Shown piece after piece: positions 1 through 9,210 of a DNA stretch of 64,000 nucleotides. Source of the stretch: Syntrophobacterales bacterium (GTDB lineage Bacteria; Desulfobacterota; Syntrophorhabdia; Syntrophorhabdales; Syntrophorhabdaceae); the NCBI GenBank assembly GCA_031274925.1, contig JAISPL010000028.1, forward strand, positions 18,392 through 82,391. Direction: 5' to 3'. Below the pieces are notes generated by a model. That model ran no database searches. It was not told the origin of the DNA and saw only the letters and a program-made list of their open reading frames with translations. The position numbers and the translations under genes were made by a program. Position 1 is the stretch's first letter; each line of letters opens with the position of its first letter.

Positions 1-322
1 AAATACCAGAGCGAGAAATATCCAGGTAAAAGAAAACATGAAGAGGAGAGAGAATTAAAGCGAGACGAACGAGTTTGTATAATATCGCAGAAGAGGGTAC
101 CAGTTCCTTTGAACTGCTGGTTTGTCCCGCCAGGTTTTGCTAACGGGGAAGGAGAACTACAAGAAGTTCGTTTGTAACCAGTGTAGCCGCATTTTACCCT
201 TATAAAGGAGAGAGAGGACATTCCGTATACTTGAGCGAGTTCCGAGGAGGGATGGGCGAACGCCAGTCCTAAAGCTTTACATATTACAGGGAAAGCAGAC
301 CTATTTATATTTACATATACGC
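1..322. other. No gene recognised at left edge
   Basis: I see no convincing coding region, RNA gene or transposon here. The stretch lies downstream of the minus-strand NlpC/P60 gene. No strong hairpin followed by a T-run was found for that gene's end. Confidence 0.5.
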
Positions 323-1300
323 TTAAGAGCTAAAGATATTGGTGAGTATCTCCCGGTCATTCATCGTTTCTGAATTTTCTTCGGGCGATTTTTTCACTCT
401 CGTGGCACCGATATATGCTTTGTTATAGAAGTTGGTTTGGAGAGAGTCTATCTTTACCCCTATCCTAGCATGGCCCGAAGACGAGTGGATGAAATTTCCT
501 TCACCGATGTAGATGCCGACATGAGTCGGGTATTTTACAAACCTTTTGGTTTTGAAGAATACCAGATCGCCTGGCGCCAGTTCATCCTGGGAAATCTTTG
601 AACCAGTCTCGTACTGTTCTCGTGCACTCCTCGGAAGCTGAACATCAAATATATCGTAAATCTTTTTTACGAAAGCCGAACAATCAAGACCCCGCACGCT
701 GTTACCGCCATACCGGTATGGAGTTCCCATAAAGCTTTTTGCCACTTTGACAAGCATATATTTCTCTTCGTGCGTTTTCCACGGTTTTAAAGGTTTTAAA
801 GTTTTCATCGAAAGATCTACAACCTCCTCTCCCGTTTCCAACTCTGTTGTTCTTGGGATGAGAAGGACTTTTCCGGGGGAAAGCCTACGGTCCAGGTTAC
901 TGTTCGACTCAACGATGTCATCCTTCTCTATGCCGAATTTTTGTGCGACTTTTTCGACGGTATCGCCCCTCTTAACCTTATATTCTATGAACTCCCCATC
1001 GTCCTCCGCTTCTTCGGAAATCACGGCTTGGGATGCACTTCGCTGCCCTCTATTTTTTGCGCTGCCCTTGGCCTTTTGCATATGATCCTGTTTTAGAACG
1101 AGTTTTTGTCCGAGCTTCAGATCGTGATTATTTAAACTGTTGATGGTTTTCAGTTTATCTACTGAGATGTGGTATTTTTTTGCTACGGTCCAGAGGTTAT
1201 CTCCTGGTTTTACCCTGTATGTGACCGCAGAAAAGGCAGGAACTGATATAATGACGGCAAGCCATAGGCCTGATATTAATATAAACAGACTCTTCTTCAA
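323..1300 (-). CDS. LysM and NlpC/P60 cell-wall hydrolase
   Basis: Predicted exported peptidoglycan endopeptidase of 325 residues. Residues 1-25 form a signal peptide (MKKS start, hydrophobic core, AFSA cut site). Two LysM peptidoglycan-binding domains follow at about 28-70 and 107-149. A basic linker leads to an NlpC/P60 domain at about 185-305. The catalytic Cys is probably C207 in GLDCSAF, with H260 in THVGIYIG and H272 in FIHSSS completing the triad. Proteins of this family cleave D-Glu-meso-DAP type bonds in peptide stems; that activity is inferred from the family. The gene stands alone and no operon partner is visible. Confidence 0.93.
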   Translation of the reverse strand: MKKSLFILISGLWLAVIISVPAFSAVTYRVKPGDNLWTVAKKYHISVDKLKTINSLNNHDLKLGQKLVLKQDHMQKAKGSAKNRGQRSASQAVISEEAEDDGEFIEYKVKRGDTVEKVAQKFGIEKDDIVESNSNLDRRLSPGKVLLIPRTTELETGEEVVDLSMKTLKPLKPWKTHEEKYMLVKVAKSFMGTPYRYGGNSVRGLDCSAFVKKIYDIFDVQLPRSAREQYETGSKISQDELAPGDLVFFKTKRFVKYPTHVGIYIGEGNFIHSSSGHARIGVKIDSLQTNFYNKAYIGATRVKKSPEENSETMNDREILTNIFSS

Positions 1301-1484
1301 CTGTTGTTTTCCTTAATTTTAAAAATACTTTTTTACAATTTTTTATATATTTAGAATATTTTTTATCAGAATAGACAAAATCATGTCAAGAAAAATTTTT
1401 GCCATAGCCACGAAGCGCGTGAAATAATCACAATATGGATATGGTTCTTGAATGATGTGCATTGCGCATTTCTACCGCACCCCT

Positions 1485-1518
1485 TAATGCTACGCGTAAT
1501 GCTACGCGCGTAATGCGC
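1485..1518. repeat. Short tandem repeat, 12-base unit
   Basis: Two exact copies of TAATGCTACGCG lie head to tail at 1485-1508, followed by a partial copy to about 1518. It sits in non-coding sequence and no function is evident. Confidence 0.6.
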
Positions 1519-2024
1519 AGATATAGCGCCCCTTAAAGTTTTCTGTCTCGTGGTACGTGGTACAATACCTACATGAAATATCAGGAAACAAAGTAACTGT
1601 GTATACTCTATGAATATCGCTTGGTATTTTCGACCAAATACCTTCGAAAAATCTTTAACGAAGGAATTTTTCAATACTTTAATATCAATATAGAAGAGCA
1701 CTGCCTACAATCGAAATATATTGAAGCAAACTACTTATAGTAGACCATGTCCATCTGCTCATACTCAATCCTACCAAAGCGGTACCCATAATAAAATGAA
1801 ACATCAGTGCAAAACTTAAAGAAAAATTCCCTTTTCTTAAAAAAGTATACTGAGGTATTTGGTTAGGAAGGTTACTTTGTTTCCACTATTGGAATAAACG
1901 AAATAAATAATATGTAACTATATCAAGTGTCAAAGGGCGGAATACTTAAGGGTAAGAGAGGCTTGAGCTGTGGGAATATCCTTAAGCGTGAACCAGGGGT
2001 TGTTTTATTTCTACAATAAACCTT

Positions 2025-2052
2025 TTGATCGAAATAGTTTTTGTGATAGTAT
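2025..2052 (+). promoter_or_regulatory. Candidate sigma-70 promoter for the Fe-S oxidoreductase gene
   Basis: TTGATC at 2025-2030 and TAGTAT at 2047-2052 are separated by 16 bases, resembling -35 and -10 boxes. The Shine-Dalgarno sequence AGGAGG follows at about 2071. Both boxes deviate from consensus in an A/T-rich region. Confidence 0.35.
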
Positions 2053-2080
2053 ATTATAAAATTACAGTTTAGGAGGCTGG

Positions 2081-4105
2081 ATGATGGAGATTGGCAGAGA
2101 AATCCTGTGGAATGCAGGGGGAGCTGCGCGATGGATAACGTATGCGCTTATGATCCTAACCTTTATCGTTCTGATCATGGGGATTAAGCAGCGCTATGCA
2201 ATGTGGAAGATCGGCAAGGCTGTCCCTATCAATTTCAAGGAGAAGTTAGGCGAGAGAATAGGGTATTTTATCAAAAGCGGTATATTTCATGCCACCATTC
2301 TGAGAGCAAGGGAAGGGTATCCCGGAACCATGCACTTGTTTATTTTCTGGGGGTTCCTGATTTTATCGATCGGAACGGCGCTGGTTGCACTTCAAGATGA
2401 CGTGATCAAGCTTATCTTCGGCGTCGAATTCATCAAGGGGGACTTCTACATTGTCTTCTCGTTCCTCCTTGAAGTGGCAGGACTCATGGCAATTATCGGC
2501 ATCATAATGGGCATATTGAGAAGGTATGGGACACAGCCATCGAGACTGGACAATAAGCCTGATGACGCGATTACGCTTGTATGGATTCTTGCGGTTCTCG
2601 TGACCGGTTTTCTGGTAGAGGGTGCTAGGATTGCAGCTACCCAGCAACCTTATGAGGTGTGGAGTTTTGTGGGCTGGGTTGTGTCATCGCTTTTCCCTGC
2701 TCCGGAGCAGGCCATTGATGTGGCTACTCATGAGATCGTCTACCTGCCTCACACGGTGCTTTGGTACATACACATGTTGCTGTCGTTCGGTCTTATTGCG
2801 TACATTGCATACTCACGACGGCTTCTTCACATCATCACCTCCTCGCTCAACATGCTTTTCAGAGGCGTTGAGGATGCACCGAGGGGGGCGGTAGCCGCAA
2901 TTGAAGATTTCGAGAATGCAGAGGAATTTGGAGTAAATGCAATAGAAGGATTTACTTGGAGACAAATCATGGACCTTGATGCCTGCACAAGGTGCGGCAG
3001 GTGTCAGGATCGGTGCCCTGCTTTTAATACGGAGAAACCTCTCTCGCCGAAGAAATTTATTCAGGACCTCAAGGAGGAATGGGAAAAAACTGCGGTGGGT
3101 ATAAAGAACGAAGAGGGCATAGTGGACAATGTGATTCCGGAAGAGACTCTCTGGTCTTGTACAGCCTGTCTAGCGTGTCAGGTGAATTGTCCGGTCTCCA
3201 TCCCTACCTTTGACAAAAATCTGGAGATGAGACGGTATCTTACCATGACTTTGAGTCAGGTTAGTTCCGAGATGAAGCTTCTCTATAAAAACCTTCAGCA
3301 GAGGTCTGATCCGTACGGTATGGGTAAGAGCCAGAGACTTGAGTGGGTTGAAGGACTTGATGTCAAGAAAGCTACCGAGACAGAAGTTGAGTACCTTTAC
3401 TGGGTCGGCTGCGTAGCATCCCTTGACGACAGAAACCGGAAGATAGCGAAGGCTGTTTCAACGATATTGGAGAAAGCTGGTGTCTCTTTTGGTGTCTTGG
3501 GTCCGGATGAAAAATGCTGTGGTGACCCGCTGAGAAGGACTGGAAATGAGTACCAGTATATGGAAATAGCGGAAGGCAATATCGGCCTCCTGAATGAGCT
3601 TGGAATCAAAAAGATAATAACCGCTTGCCCGCACTGTTATAACACGCTAAAGAACGATTATCCTCAACTGGGTGGCAATTTTGAGGTCTTCCATCATACG
3701 GAATTTATAGCCAAGCTGGCCCGGGAGGGAAAGATTTCTATTAGCCCGACTCTTGAGGGAATCACAACCTATCACGATCCATGCTACCTAGGAAGAGTGA
3801 ATCAGATTTTTGACTCACCGAGAGATGTGGTAAACAAGGTCAACAAGGGGTCCTTTGTTGAATTGGACCGGAACCGAAATGAAGGGTTCTGCTGCGGCGG
3901 AGGCGGTGGAAGAATCTGGATGGAGGAACATCATAAACGGATAAATCACAATAGAATGGACGAAGCCATTGAAATTTCGGCTAATACGGTTATCACTGCG
4001 TGTCCTTACTGCCTTATCATGATGACGGACGCGATTAAAGACAAGGAAAAGAGCGAGACCATGACGGCCCTGGATATCGCGGAAATAGTTGTGAAAGGCT
4101 TGTAA
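2081..4105 (+). CDS. Membrane-bound DUF224 Fe-S oxidoreductase (EMO/HdrDE-like)
   Basis: A 674-residue fusion. The N-terminal ~260 residues form several membrane helices like a NarI/HdrE cytochrome b. Candidate heme-ligand histidines are H70, H85, H217, H224 and H231. Two [4Fe-4S] motifs follow (C302/305/308/312 and C360/363/366/370). The C-terminal half has two CCG domains, with CCGDP, FCCGGGGG and ACPxC motifs. This architecture matches ETF:methylmenaquinone oxidoreductase (EMO) of syntrophs, which passes acyl-CoA-derived electrons from ETF to membrane quinone, and also HdrD-type proteins. EMO is my preferred reading, but no etfAB lies in the window. The start is ATG-ATG with AGGAGG upstream, and a strong hairpin terminator follows. 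Confidence 0.85.
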   Translation: MMEIGREILWNAGGAARWITYALMILTFIVLIMGIKQRYAMWKIGKAVPINFKEKLGERIGYFIKSGIFHATILRAREGYPGTMHLFIFWGFLILSIGTALVALQDDVIKLIFGVEFIKGDFYIVFSFLLEVAGLMAIIGIIMGILRRYGTQPSRLDNKPDDAITLVWILAVLVTGFLVEGARIAATQQPYEVWSFVGWVVSSLFPAPEQAIDVATHEIVYLPHTVLWYIHMLLSFGLIAYIAYSRRLLHIITSSLNMLFRGVEDAPRGAVAAIEDFENAEEFGVNAIEGFTWRQIMDLDACTRCGRCQDRCPAFNTEKPLSPKKFIQDLKEEWEKTAVGIKNEEGIVDNVIPEETLWSCTACLACQVNCPVSIPTFDKNLEMRRYLTMTLSQVSSEMKLLYKNLQQRSDPYGMGKSQRLEWVEGLDVKKATETEVEYLYWVGCVASLDDRNRKIAKAVSTILEKAGVSFGVLGPDEKCCGDPLRRTGNEYQYMEIAEGNIGLLNELGIKKIITACPHCYNTLKNDYPQLGGNFEVFHHTEFIAKLAREGKISISPTLEGITTYHDPCYLGRVNQIFDSPRDVVNKVNKGSFVELDRNRNEGFCCGGGGGRIWMEEHHKRINHNRMDEAIEISANTVITACPYCLIMMTDAIKDKEKSETMTALDIAEIVVKGL

Positions 4106-4130
4106 AGAGAAAATTAGAATCTAGAAGGAT

Positions 4131-4164
4131 ATAAAAAGGATGGGCCAAGGCCCATCCTTTTTAT
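4131..4164. terminator. Bidirectional hairpin terminator
   Basis: A perfect 16-base inverted repeat (4131-4146 and 4149-4164) is centred on a GGATGGGCC core. The A-run on its left and T-run on its right let it work in both directions. It separates two convergent genes, the Fe-S oxidoreductase and the small ferredoxin. Confidence 0.88.
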
Positions 4165-4180
4165 ATTGTAAAAGGCATGC

Positions 4181-4354
4181 TTATTCTTCCAGAGTTATGG
4201 CCTCTACGGGACATTCTTCCACGCAGGCCCCACACTCAGTGCAGAGTTCGGAGTCAATTTTAGCCGTATCGTCTACGGTTATCGCATCGGCAGGACAAAC
4301 CTCGGCGCATGCTCCACATCCTGTACAACTCTCCACATCAATCTTGGTAGACAT
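4181..4354 (-). CDS. 2[4Fe-4S] ferredoxin, 57 residues
   Basis: A short gene read directly from the sequence. The product is a clostridial-type ferredoxin with two CxxCxxCxxxCP motifs (CTGCGACAEVCP near residues 10-21 and CTECGACVEECP near 38-49) in the usual pseudo-twofold repeat. It would be a soluble low-potential electron carrier, a plausible partner for the 2-oxoacid:ferredoxin oxidoreductase at 20 kb, though that pairing is inference. A strong AAAGGAGG ribosome site sits about 6 bases before the ATG. It is monocistronic and convergent with the Fe-S oxidoreductase across a shared terminator. Confidence 0.93.
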   Translation of the reverse strand: MSTKIDVESCTGCGACAEVCPADAITVDDTAKIDSELCTECGACVEECPVEAITLEE

Positions 4355-4951
4355 ATTTTTTACCTCCTTTCTTTTTAGGGAAATTCCTAAACGAATATGG
4401 CATGAAAGTCAATAGAAAAGTGCAACACTGTGAAGAGTCCGCTTCCCGGTATAGAACCCCGGCCCTTGATCGCTTGGGCGTAGGCGGGTGTGGATCTGTC
4501 TTTGTCGGGCAGTTCCAGATGTGATTCCGCCCAGACGCAAACGGCCGTTCTTATGATCAACCTTCCGGCGTCGCCGTAACTTTTGAGTGATGAGAAGGGG
4601 AATGGGCCTGCTTATTTCCTAAATCAGTGCCCATGCACAAAGTCCCTCTCTGTCGGTTGGGTGACATTTTTCCGCTGTGTCCCTATCTAGGGTATCCCCA
4701 CCAAATGAAATGGGGCAACGCGCATACTAGGCACACAGTGAGGATGTTCTATGATCGGCTCCACCGTCAGCGGGCAGCGCGGGTATCTCTTTAGAATTCA
4801 TCGGAGCGACATTTGCCGACGGTGATAGACGAAGTAGAGGGAAACAAAGGAAAGAGCGGCAGCGCGGAGAGATGCAATTGGACGAGAGATTAAGGAAATT
4901 CCAGCATATTTTTGATTGACATGAAGTGTGAGTTCGAATAAGATTTGACCC
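4355..4951. other. Intergenic stretch with a possible decayed reading frame
   Basis: About 600 bases without a confirmed gene. On the minus strand, roughly 4390-4605, a start-less frame stays open and reads like ordinary protein (it contains SYGDAGRLIIRTAVCVWAE), so it may be a gene relic. I recognise no family. No hairpin terminator or RNA gene was found. Confidence 0.4.
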
Positions 4952-5626
4952 ATGAAAGAGTTTTTCGAAGACATGTTTATTGACCTGTACGAGAATTTTA
5001 CGGAGATATTTCAGAGCATTATCGTCATGATTATCGTCATGATACTTGGGTTTATCATAAGTTGGTTTATAAAGCGGGTTCTCGTGAAACTCCTGATGCT
5101 CTTTAGGCTTGACAAATGGGCTCGCGAAGCGGGAATTACAACTTTTCTGGAGAAGGGCGGGGTGACAATCCCCCCATCGGTCATTATAGGAAAAATTGCC
5201 TATTGGATATTTATCGTAGCGTTTTTTTCATTCGGTCTCAATTTCATAGGCATTTCGCAGTTCGCCGAGTATACCTCAAAGATCTCAAGCACTCTCCCGA
5301 ACATTGCGGTTTCGCTTGTGATTATTATTTTCGGATTCATATTCAGTAATTTTATAAACAAGGTCATATTCATGACTTGCGAGAACGCAAATATAAAATA
5401 TGGCGATTTTATCGCAAAAGGGGTCCGTGTATTTCTCGTCATCATTACATTTGGAATTGTCTTTGAGTATATGGGGGTGGGAAATACGATCATCACGATA
5501 AGCTTTCTTATAATCTTCGGGGGTATAGTCATGACTTTGTCTCTTGCCCTTGGCATCGGTTTGAGCCATATGGTGGGTGATATGATTAAAGAGAAGGTCA
5601 AAGAGAGGAGCGAGAAGAAAAAATAA
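4952..5626 (+). CDS. Small MscS-related membrane protein (conserved TM helix family)
   Basis: A 224-residue integral membrane protein with about five hydrophobic segments, near residues 20-42, 78-103, 115-138, 153-175 and 178-203. Each putative pore-lining helix carries Gly-rich small-residue patterns (FGGIVMTLSLALGIGLS near the end). It ends in a charged cytoplasmic tail. This resembles the conserved-TM-helix proteins related to mechanosensitive channels of the MscS group, but lacks the large soluble vestibule of full MscS. A channel role is therefore only inferred. The gene stands alone, with no strong Shine-Dalgarno directly before the ATG. Confidence 0.75.
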   Translation: MKEFFEDMFIDLYENFTEIFQSIIVMIIVMILGFIISWFIKRVLVKLLMLFRLDKWAREAGITTFLEKGGVTIPPSVIIGKIAYWIFIVAFFSFGLNFIGISQFAEYTSKISSTLPNIAVSLVIIIFGFIFSNFINKVIFMTCENANIKYGDFIAKGVRVFLVIITFGIVFEYMGVGNTIITISFLIIFGGIVMTLSLALGIGLSHMVGDMIKEKVKERSEKKK

Positions 5627-5658
5627 GGCTCCAGCGGTACCTTCCCCCGTTGATTATA

Positions 5659-6366
5659 TCAGATGTATTTGCCAAACCATTTGAGGGCCATGCTGATTGC
5701 TTGTTCTCTGTGCGCCTGGTCTGAAAGAATGTGGTCTGCTCCTTTTATGATCTCCGACAGCTTGGGTTGCTGTAGATGTTCGTATATGGCTATGCCTTCG
5801 TGGCAGGGAACTATGTCGTCGGCATCTCCGTGGATTACCAAGGCATGTGAGACCTTGGTAGCCTCAGAGAGAATGTCATATCGTGCAAAATCCGTGTAAA
5901 GCGAATCTTTGAACTTGATACCTTCAGCATCTTCGCTTTCGTCTTGTTTCAATAGATGGGGTGTTGCCCACGGGGATACACACTTTATTCCTGCGTCTCG
6001 TGCCGCCTTGATAATGCTGGTGACTCCACCGAAGCTGCTCCCCAGAAGGCCGATTCTTTTCGGATCAATCTCCTTCCGGTTGCGGACATATTCAACAATC
6101 CTGTCGAGGTTGTCAAGCCTGATGGTAAGCGTTGTCTCTTGGATGTTTCCGCTGCTCTCTCCGCATCCATGGTAGTCGAACCTGCACGACGCTATGCCCA
6201 TATCGGCGAAGCGCTGCGAAAGGACGACGTATTTAGAGCTCGTTTTTGAGCTGATCAATCCGTGGGAGAGTACGACGCAAGGATGTGGTCCACTCCCGGA
6301 ACCAGGGGTTACCATGATGGCGCTTATCCGGCCTTGCACCGAATCGATAATAAATGGATGCATCAT
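5659..6366 (-). CDS. Alpha/beta hydrolase (dienelactone hydrolase-like)
   Basis: A 235-residue soluble serine hydrolase. The nucleophile elbow GSSFG puts the active Ser at 111, the acid is in HGDADD at about 183-184, and the His is at 212 in GADH. The oxyanion region is LSHGL near residue 34. Such enzymes hydrolyse esters or remove acyl groups; the substrate cannot be told from sequence. It is the last gene of a minus-strand run lptF-lptG-RNase H-like-hydrolase, and its ATG overlaps the previous gene's stop by 4 bases, so it is probably translationally coupled. Confidence 0.88.
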   Translation of the reverse strand: MMHPFIIDSVQGRISAIMVTPGSGSGPHPCVVLSHGLISSKTSSKYVVLSQRFADMGIASCRFDYHGCGESSGNIQETTLTIRLDNLDRIVEYVRNRKEIDPKRIGLLGSSFGGVTSIIKAARDAGIKCVSPWATPHLLKQDESEDAEGIKFKDSLYTDFARYDILSEATKVSHALVIHGDADDIVPCHEGIAIYEHLQQPKLSEIIKGADHILSDQAHREQAISMALKWFGKYI

Positions 6367-6842
6367 AACATCTCTCCTTTCAGTTCATCTAGTTTTTCCT
6401 CAAGGGGGATGAGATTCAGCACATCTTCCTTGTTATATTCGAGAAGAAGACTGAGGTCGGAGGGTTTTTTTCGTCGTATGTAGCGCTCCCAGAGTAACAC
6501 GGCCTTATATCCGTTTATTCCTTCCGTTTTTCGCTTGATCCCAAACATTTTTTCTAATTCCTTGAGACCTCCTTTGATGCCCAGCCGTTTTTTCACTTTA
6601 AAAAGATCGCGGGAACTGCACATCTCTTTCAGGTCTATGTTCAGGTACTTCTTTATAGTTGGGAGGTCGAAACTATCCCCGTTGAAGGTCACTATGGTGC
6701 TGGCCATCTGCAGTTCTTTTTCGATATCGCCGGTATTAATATTCTCTCCGTGCCATTGCACGAATCCACTTGGTTCTGTATGGATACCTATGACGCATAT
6801 GTTGCCGTTTCTGTCTGTTTCGATATCGAGATACGCTTTCAC
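6363..6842 (-). CDS. YprB-type RNase H-like (DnaQ-superfamily) nuclease
   Basis: A 159-residue single-domain protein of the DEDD exonuclease fold. The acidic metal-binding set is visible: DIE at residues 6-8, a conserved Asp in FNGDSFDLP near 58, and a C-terminal YNKEDVLNL near 138-146 carrying the last Asp with a Tyr four before it (DEDDy type). A 3'-5' exonuclease role on DNA or RNA is expected from the family but not proven. The start is GTG. It sits between lptG (43 bases upstream) and the overlapping hydrolase gene. Confidence 0.85.
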   Translation of the reverse strand: MKAYLDIETDRNGNICVIGIHTEPSGFVQWHGENINTGDIEKELQMASTIVTFNGDSFDLPTIKKYLNIDLKEMCSSRDLFKVKKRLGIKGGLKELEKMFGIKRKTEGINGYKAVLLWERYIRRKKPSDLSLLLEYNKEDVLNLIPLEEKLDELKGEML

Positions 6843-6884
6843 TTTAAAACACCTTTTTGACCTTTCTTTGCAGCGTTAGTTTAT

Positions 6885-7964
6885 TTATGTCCTAAGCGTG
6901 ACTATGCCAATAACACCGAAGGAAAAAAACATAAGATTGGAAAACCATGCAGCGAACAGCGGAGGAAAAATTTCCGAATACCCTAGAGATAGAGAAACGG
7001 AGTGAAGGAACCAATAAAAAATACCAATGGACATGCCCGCAAATATTCCCTTCGAGATATGTTTTGTCTTTGTATATCTCAGGCCGACCGAAAAGGCCGC
7101 AAGGACCATAATAAGATTGATAAAGGGAAAGGAGAGTTTGTTGTAAAGGTCTACAAGATATCTTTTCACGTCATGTCCATCAAGCCTGAGCCTTTTTATA
7201 TACCTTGATAGCTCGCTGTAACCCATTTCCTCGGGATTTTTTTCCACGACTTTAAATACGGATGGTGGTTCCTGAATCAGATTGTTCAACTGCCGGTAGG
7301 TTTTCTTGGAAATGATGCTGTTTTCATCAAAAATTCTCTCGGATACATCGGAAAAGACCCAAGAGCCGTCTTTCCATATTCCCTCTTTCGCGTCGAATCT
7401 TTTCTTTATGGTGTAGTCCGGTGACAGTTCGATAACTGTAAGCCCCCGGATCATATCCTTCTTATTGTCGAAAAAACCTATGTTATTGATCATATTATTT
7501 CTTTTAAACCATATTTTATTATTCTTGAAAACGACATAGGATTCATCTTTCTTTATTTTGATCCTGTAAAGGTATTCGGAGGCGTTTGAGGACACAGGAA
7601 TAACCCATTCTGAGAGGATAAAAGAAAAAACCGTCATTACAATGGAAAATGCTGCGAGAGGCTTCATTAGGGAAATTGTACTTATGCCCGATGTTCGGAC
7701 GACTATCATTTCGTTGCTCCTGATCATGACCATGAGCAGTATGAGCATTGATATGAGAAATGCCAAGGGGAGTATAAGGTTGAAATAGAACGGCATTCTT
7801 AGAGCTAGATAGCCTATGCTGAGCAGGAAATTATTGAGAGAGTTGGTAAAGATGTCCATGTGTTCAAAGAACTCGATATTCATGAACATAATCATCCCGC
7901 CGAATTCCGTGATGGAGAGTATCTTTATTACATTCCAGACAAGATACTTATTTAGTCTTTTCAA
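6885..7964 (-). CDS. lptG: LPS export permease LptG
   Basis: A 359-residue inner-membrane protein of the LptF/LptG permease family. Three N-terminal and three C-terminal hydrophobic segments flank a periplasmic beta-jellyroll region of about 150 residues. With LptF and LptB (not in this window) it extracts lipopolysaccharide from the inner membrane for transport to the outer membrane. Position after lptF supports the LptG label. The gene overlaps lptF by 17 bases. Its presence supports a Gram-negative, LPS-bearing cell. Confidence 0.92.
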   Translation of the reverse strand: MKRLNKYLVWNVIKILSITEFGGMIMFMNIEFFEHMDIFTNSLNNFLLSIGYLALRMPFYFNLILPLAFLISMLILLMVMIRSNEMIVVRTSGISTISLMKPLAAFSIVMTVFSFILSEWVIPVSSNASEYLYRIKIKKDESYVVFKNNKIWFKRNNMINNIGFFDNKKDMIRGLTVIELSPDYTIKKRFDAKEGIWKDGSWVFSDVSERIFDENSIISKKTYRQLNNLIQEPPSVFKVVEKNPEEMGYSELSRYIKRLRLDGHDVKRYLVDLYNKLSFPFINLIMVLAAFSVGLRYTKTKHISKGIFAGMSIGIFYWFLHSVSLSLGYSEIFPPLFAAWFSNLMFFSFGVIGIVTLRT

Positions 7965-9144
7965 AACAATGAATCCATAGTTGCCTCAGTCTCAGTGCAG
8001 CGCCAGTATGGCTTTCACGGTTAATGTCCCTCATGAGGTAAAGTCCTATAAGCATAATAGCGATGTTCGGTATGAAAGTTGTTATAAGGACAGGCATTTG
8101 GATGGACTTCCCCACATTCTCCGCAACGGCCATCAGGAGATAATAGAAGAGAAACAGGAGAAGACTGTAAAGGATGCCCGAGAATTTTCCTTCCACTCTC
8201 CGCTTGATACCCAGAGGGACTGTAAGAAACACAAAAGCGAGAGATGACACCGGTATGGAGACTTTTTTGTAAATCTCGAGAAGGAGGTCGTACTTGAGGC
8301 TTTCGGTTTTTGCCACTGCTATGTGCGCCCGCAATTCGTCATTGGTCATTTCAAAATGTCTCTTCCTTACAAAGGTATTTGAGGGTAGTACATTCGCGAG
8401 GTTCATTATGAAGGTATAATTCTTGAACGATACGTTCTTATAAGTATCTTCTTTTTTTTCCCATCGGTGCAAATTTCCGTTCTCCAGAAGGAACGTAAGA
8501 TTGAGGGTTACGGGATCAAGGCTGATTATTCCCCTACTCGCGGAGATAGTCTGTTTGACGTCTTGGTCCCGGTCGTCTGCCACGAGAATGCCGGTGAGAT
8601 GTTTGTCTTTGGTGTTCACTTTGTCTATGTACACGACGATATCTGGAAGCGTATCGTTGAACGCACCTTCCTTGTCGTCAAGGCTTATTCCCTTCTTGAC
8701 TATATTGAGAAGTGTATCACGAAACAGATTGCCGGCCCTGGGGAGCAATGTTCCGGCGTTAAGAAAGCCGAAGACGGTGATGGCTACACCGACGGAAATG
8801 AGAGGTGTAAAAAGGTGCATGAGGTTCACCCCGCTTGTCTTTAGCGCGAGTATCTCGTTTTCCGTCGAGAGTCTTCCTAGGATGACAATTGTGGAAAGCA
8901 AAAAGGCCATCGGGAGCGTAAAAGTGAGATAGGGAGGCGATGAATAGACGATAAGCAGAACAATATCTTTGACCTCAACTCCCCGGTTGATAACCAGATC
9001 CGCCAGCTTTCCGATCCTGCTCAGAACGAGAATAAAGGTGAGTATTCCCAATGAGAGCAAAAAGACGTAGATCAGTTCTTTTAGAAGGTAGATGTAGAAT
9101 CTTCTATGTAACGTCCTGATAAATTTCACGCGCAAGTTTACCAT
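7948..9144 (-). CDS. lptF: LPS export permease LptF
   Basis: A 398-residue permease with the LptF/G layout: three N-terminal membrane helices, a soluble periplasmic domain from about 120 to 270, and three C-terminal helices. The LSTENEILALKTSGV stretch is typical of the coupling region that contacts the LptB ATPase. It is first gene of the lptF-lptG-nuclease-hydrolase run. The ATG at 9144 lies only one base after GGAGG; the in-frame TTG at 9135 has 10-base spacing and may be the true start, shortening the protein by three residues. Confidence 0.93.
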   Translation of the reverse strand: MVNLRVKFIRTLHRRFYIYLLKELIYVFLLSLGILTFILVLSRIGKLADLVINRGVEVKDIVLLIVYSSPPYLTFTLPMAFLLSTIVILGRLSTENEILALKTSGVNLMHLFTPLISVGVAITVFGFLNAGTLLPRAGNLFRDTLLNIVKKGISLDDKEGAFNDTLPDIVVYIDKVNTKDKHLTGILVADDRDQDVKQTISASRGIISLDPVTLNLTFLLENGNLHRWEKKEDTYKNVSFKNYTFIMNLANVLPSNTFVRKRHFEMTNDELRAHIAVAKTESLKYDLLLEIYKKVSIPVSSLAFVFLTVPLGIKRRVEGKFSGILYSLLLFLFYYLLMAVAENVGKSIQMPVLITTFIPNIAIMLIGLYLMRDINRESHTGAALRLRQLWIHCFEKTK

Positions 9145-9210
9145 TCCTCCGCTGGCCCTGTCAATTTAACTCATTGACATGCAAAGTCATATTGAATAAA
9201 GTAATATATT

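Larger units (their letters stand above)
1301..2080. other. Intergenic stretch, no supported gene
   Basis: About 780 bases between two divergent genes. A minus-strand open frame at 1381-1701 exists but has no ribosome site and runs through a micro-repeat, so I do not accept it. The 12-base unit TAATGCTACGCG is repeated in tandem at 1485-1508, with a partial third copy after it. The last 60 bases hold the probable promoter of the gene at 2081. Confidence 0.5.

Noticed and set aside
1381..1701. Minus-strand open frame of 106 codons
   Set aside because: No ribosome site, no family motif, and it runs through a short tandem repeat in intergenic DNA.
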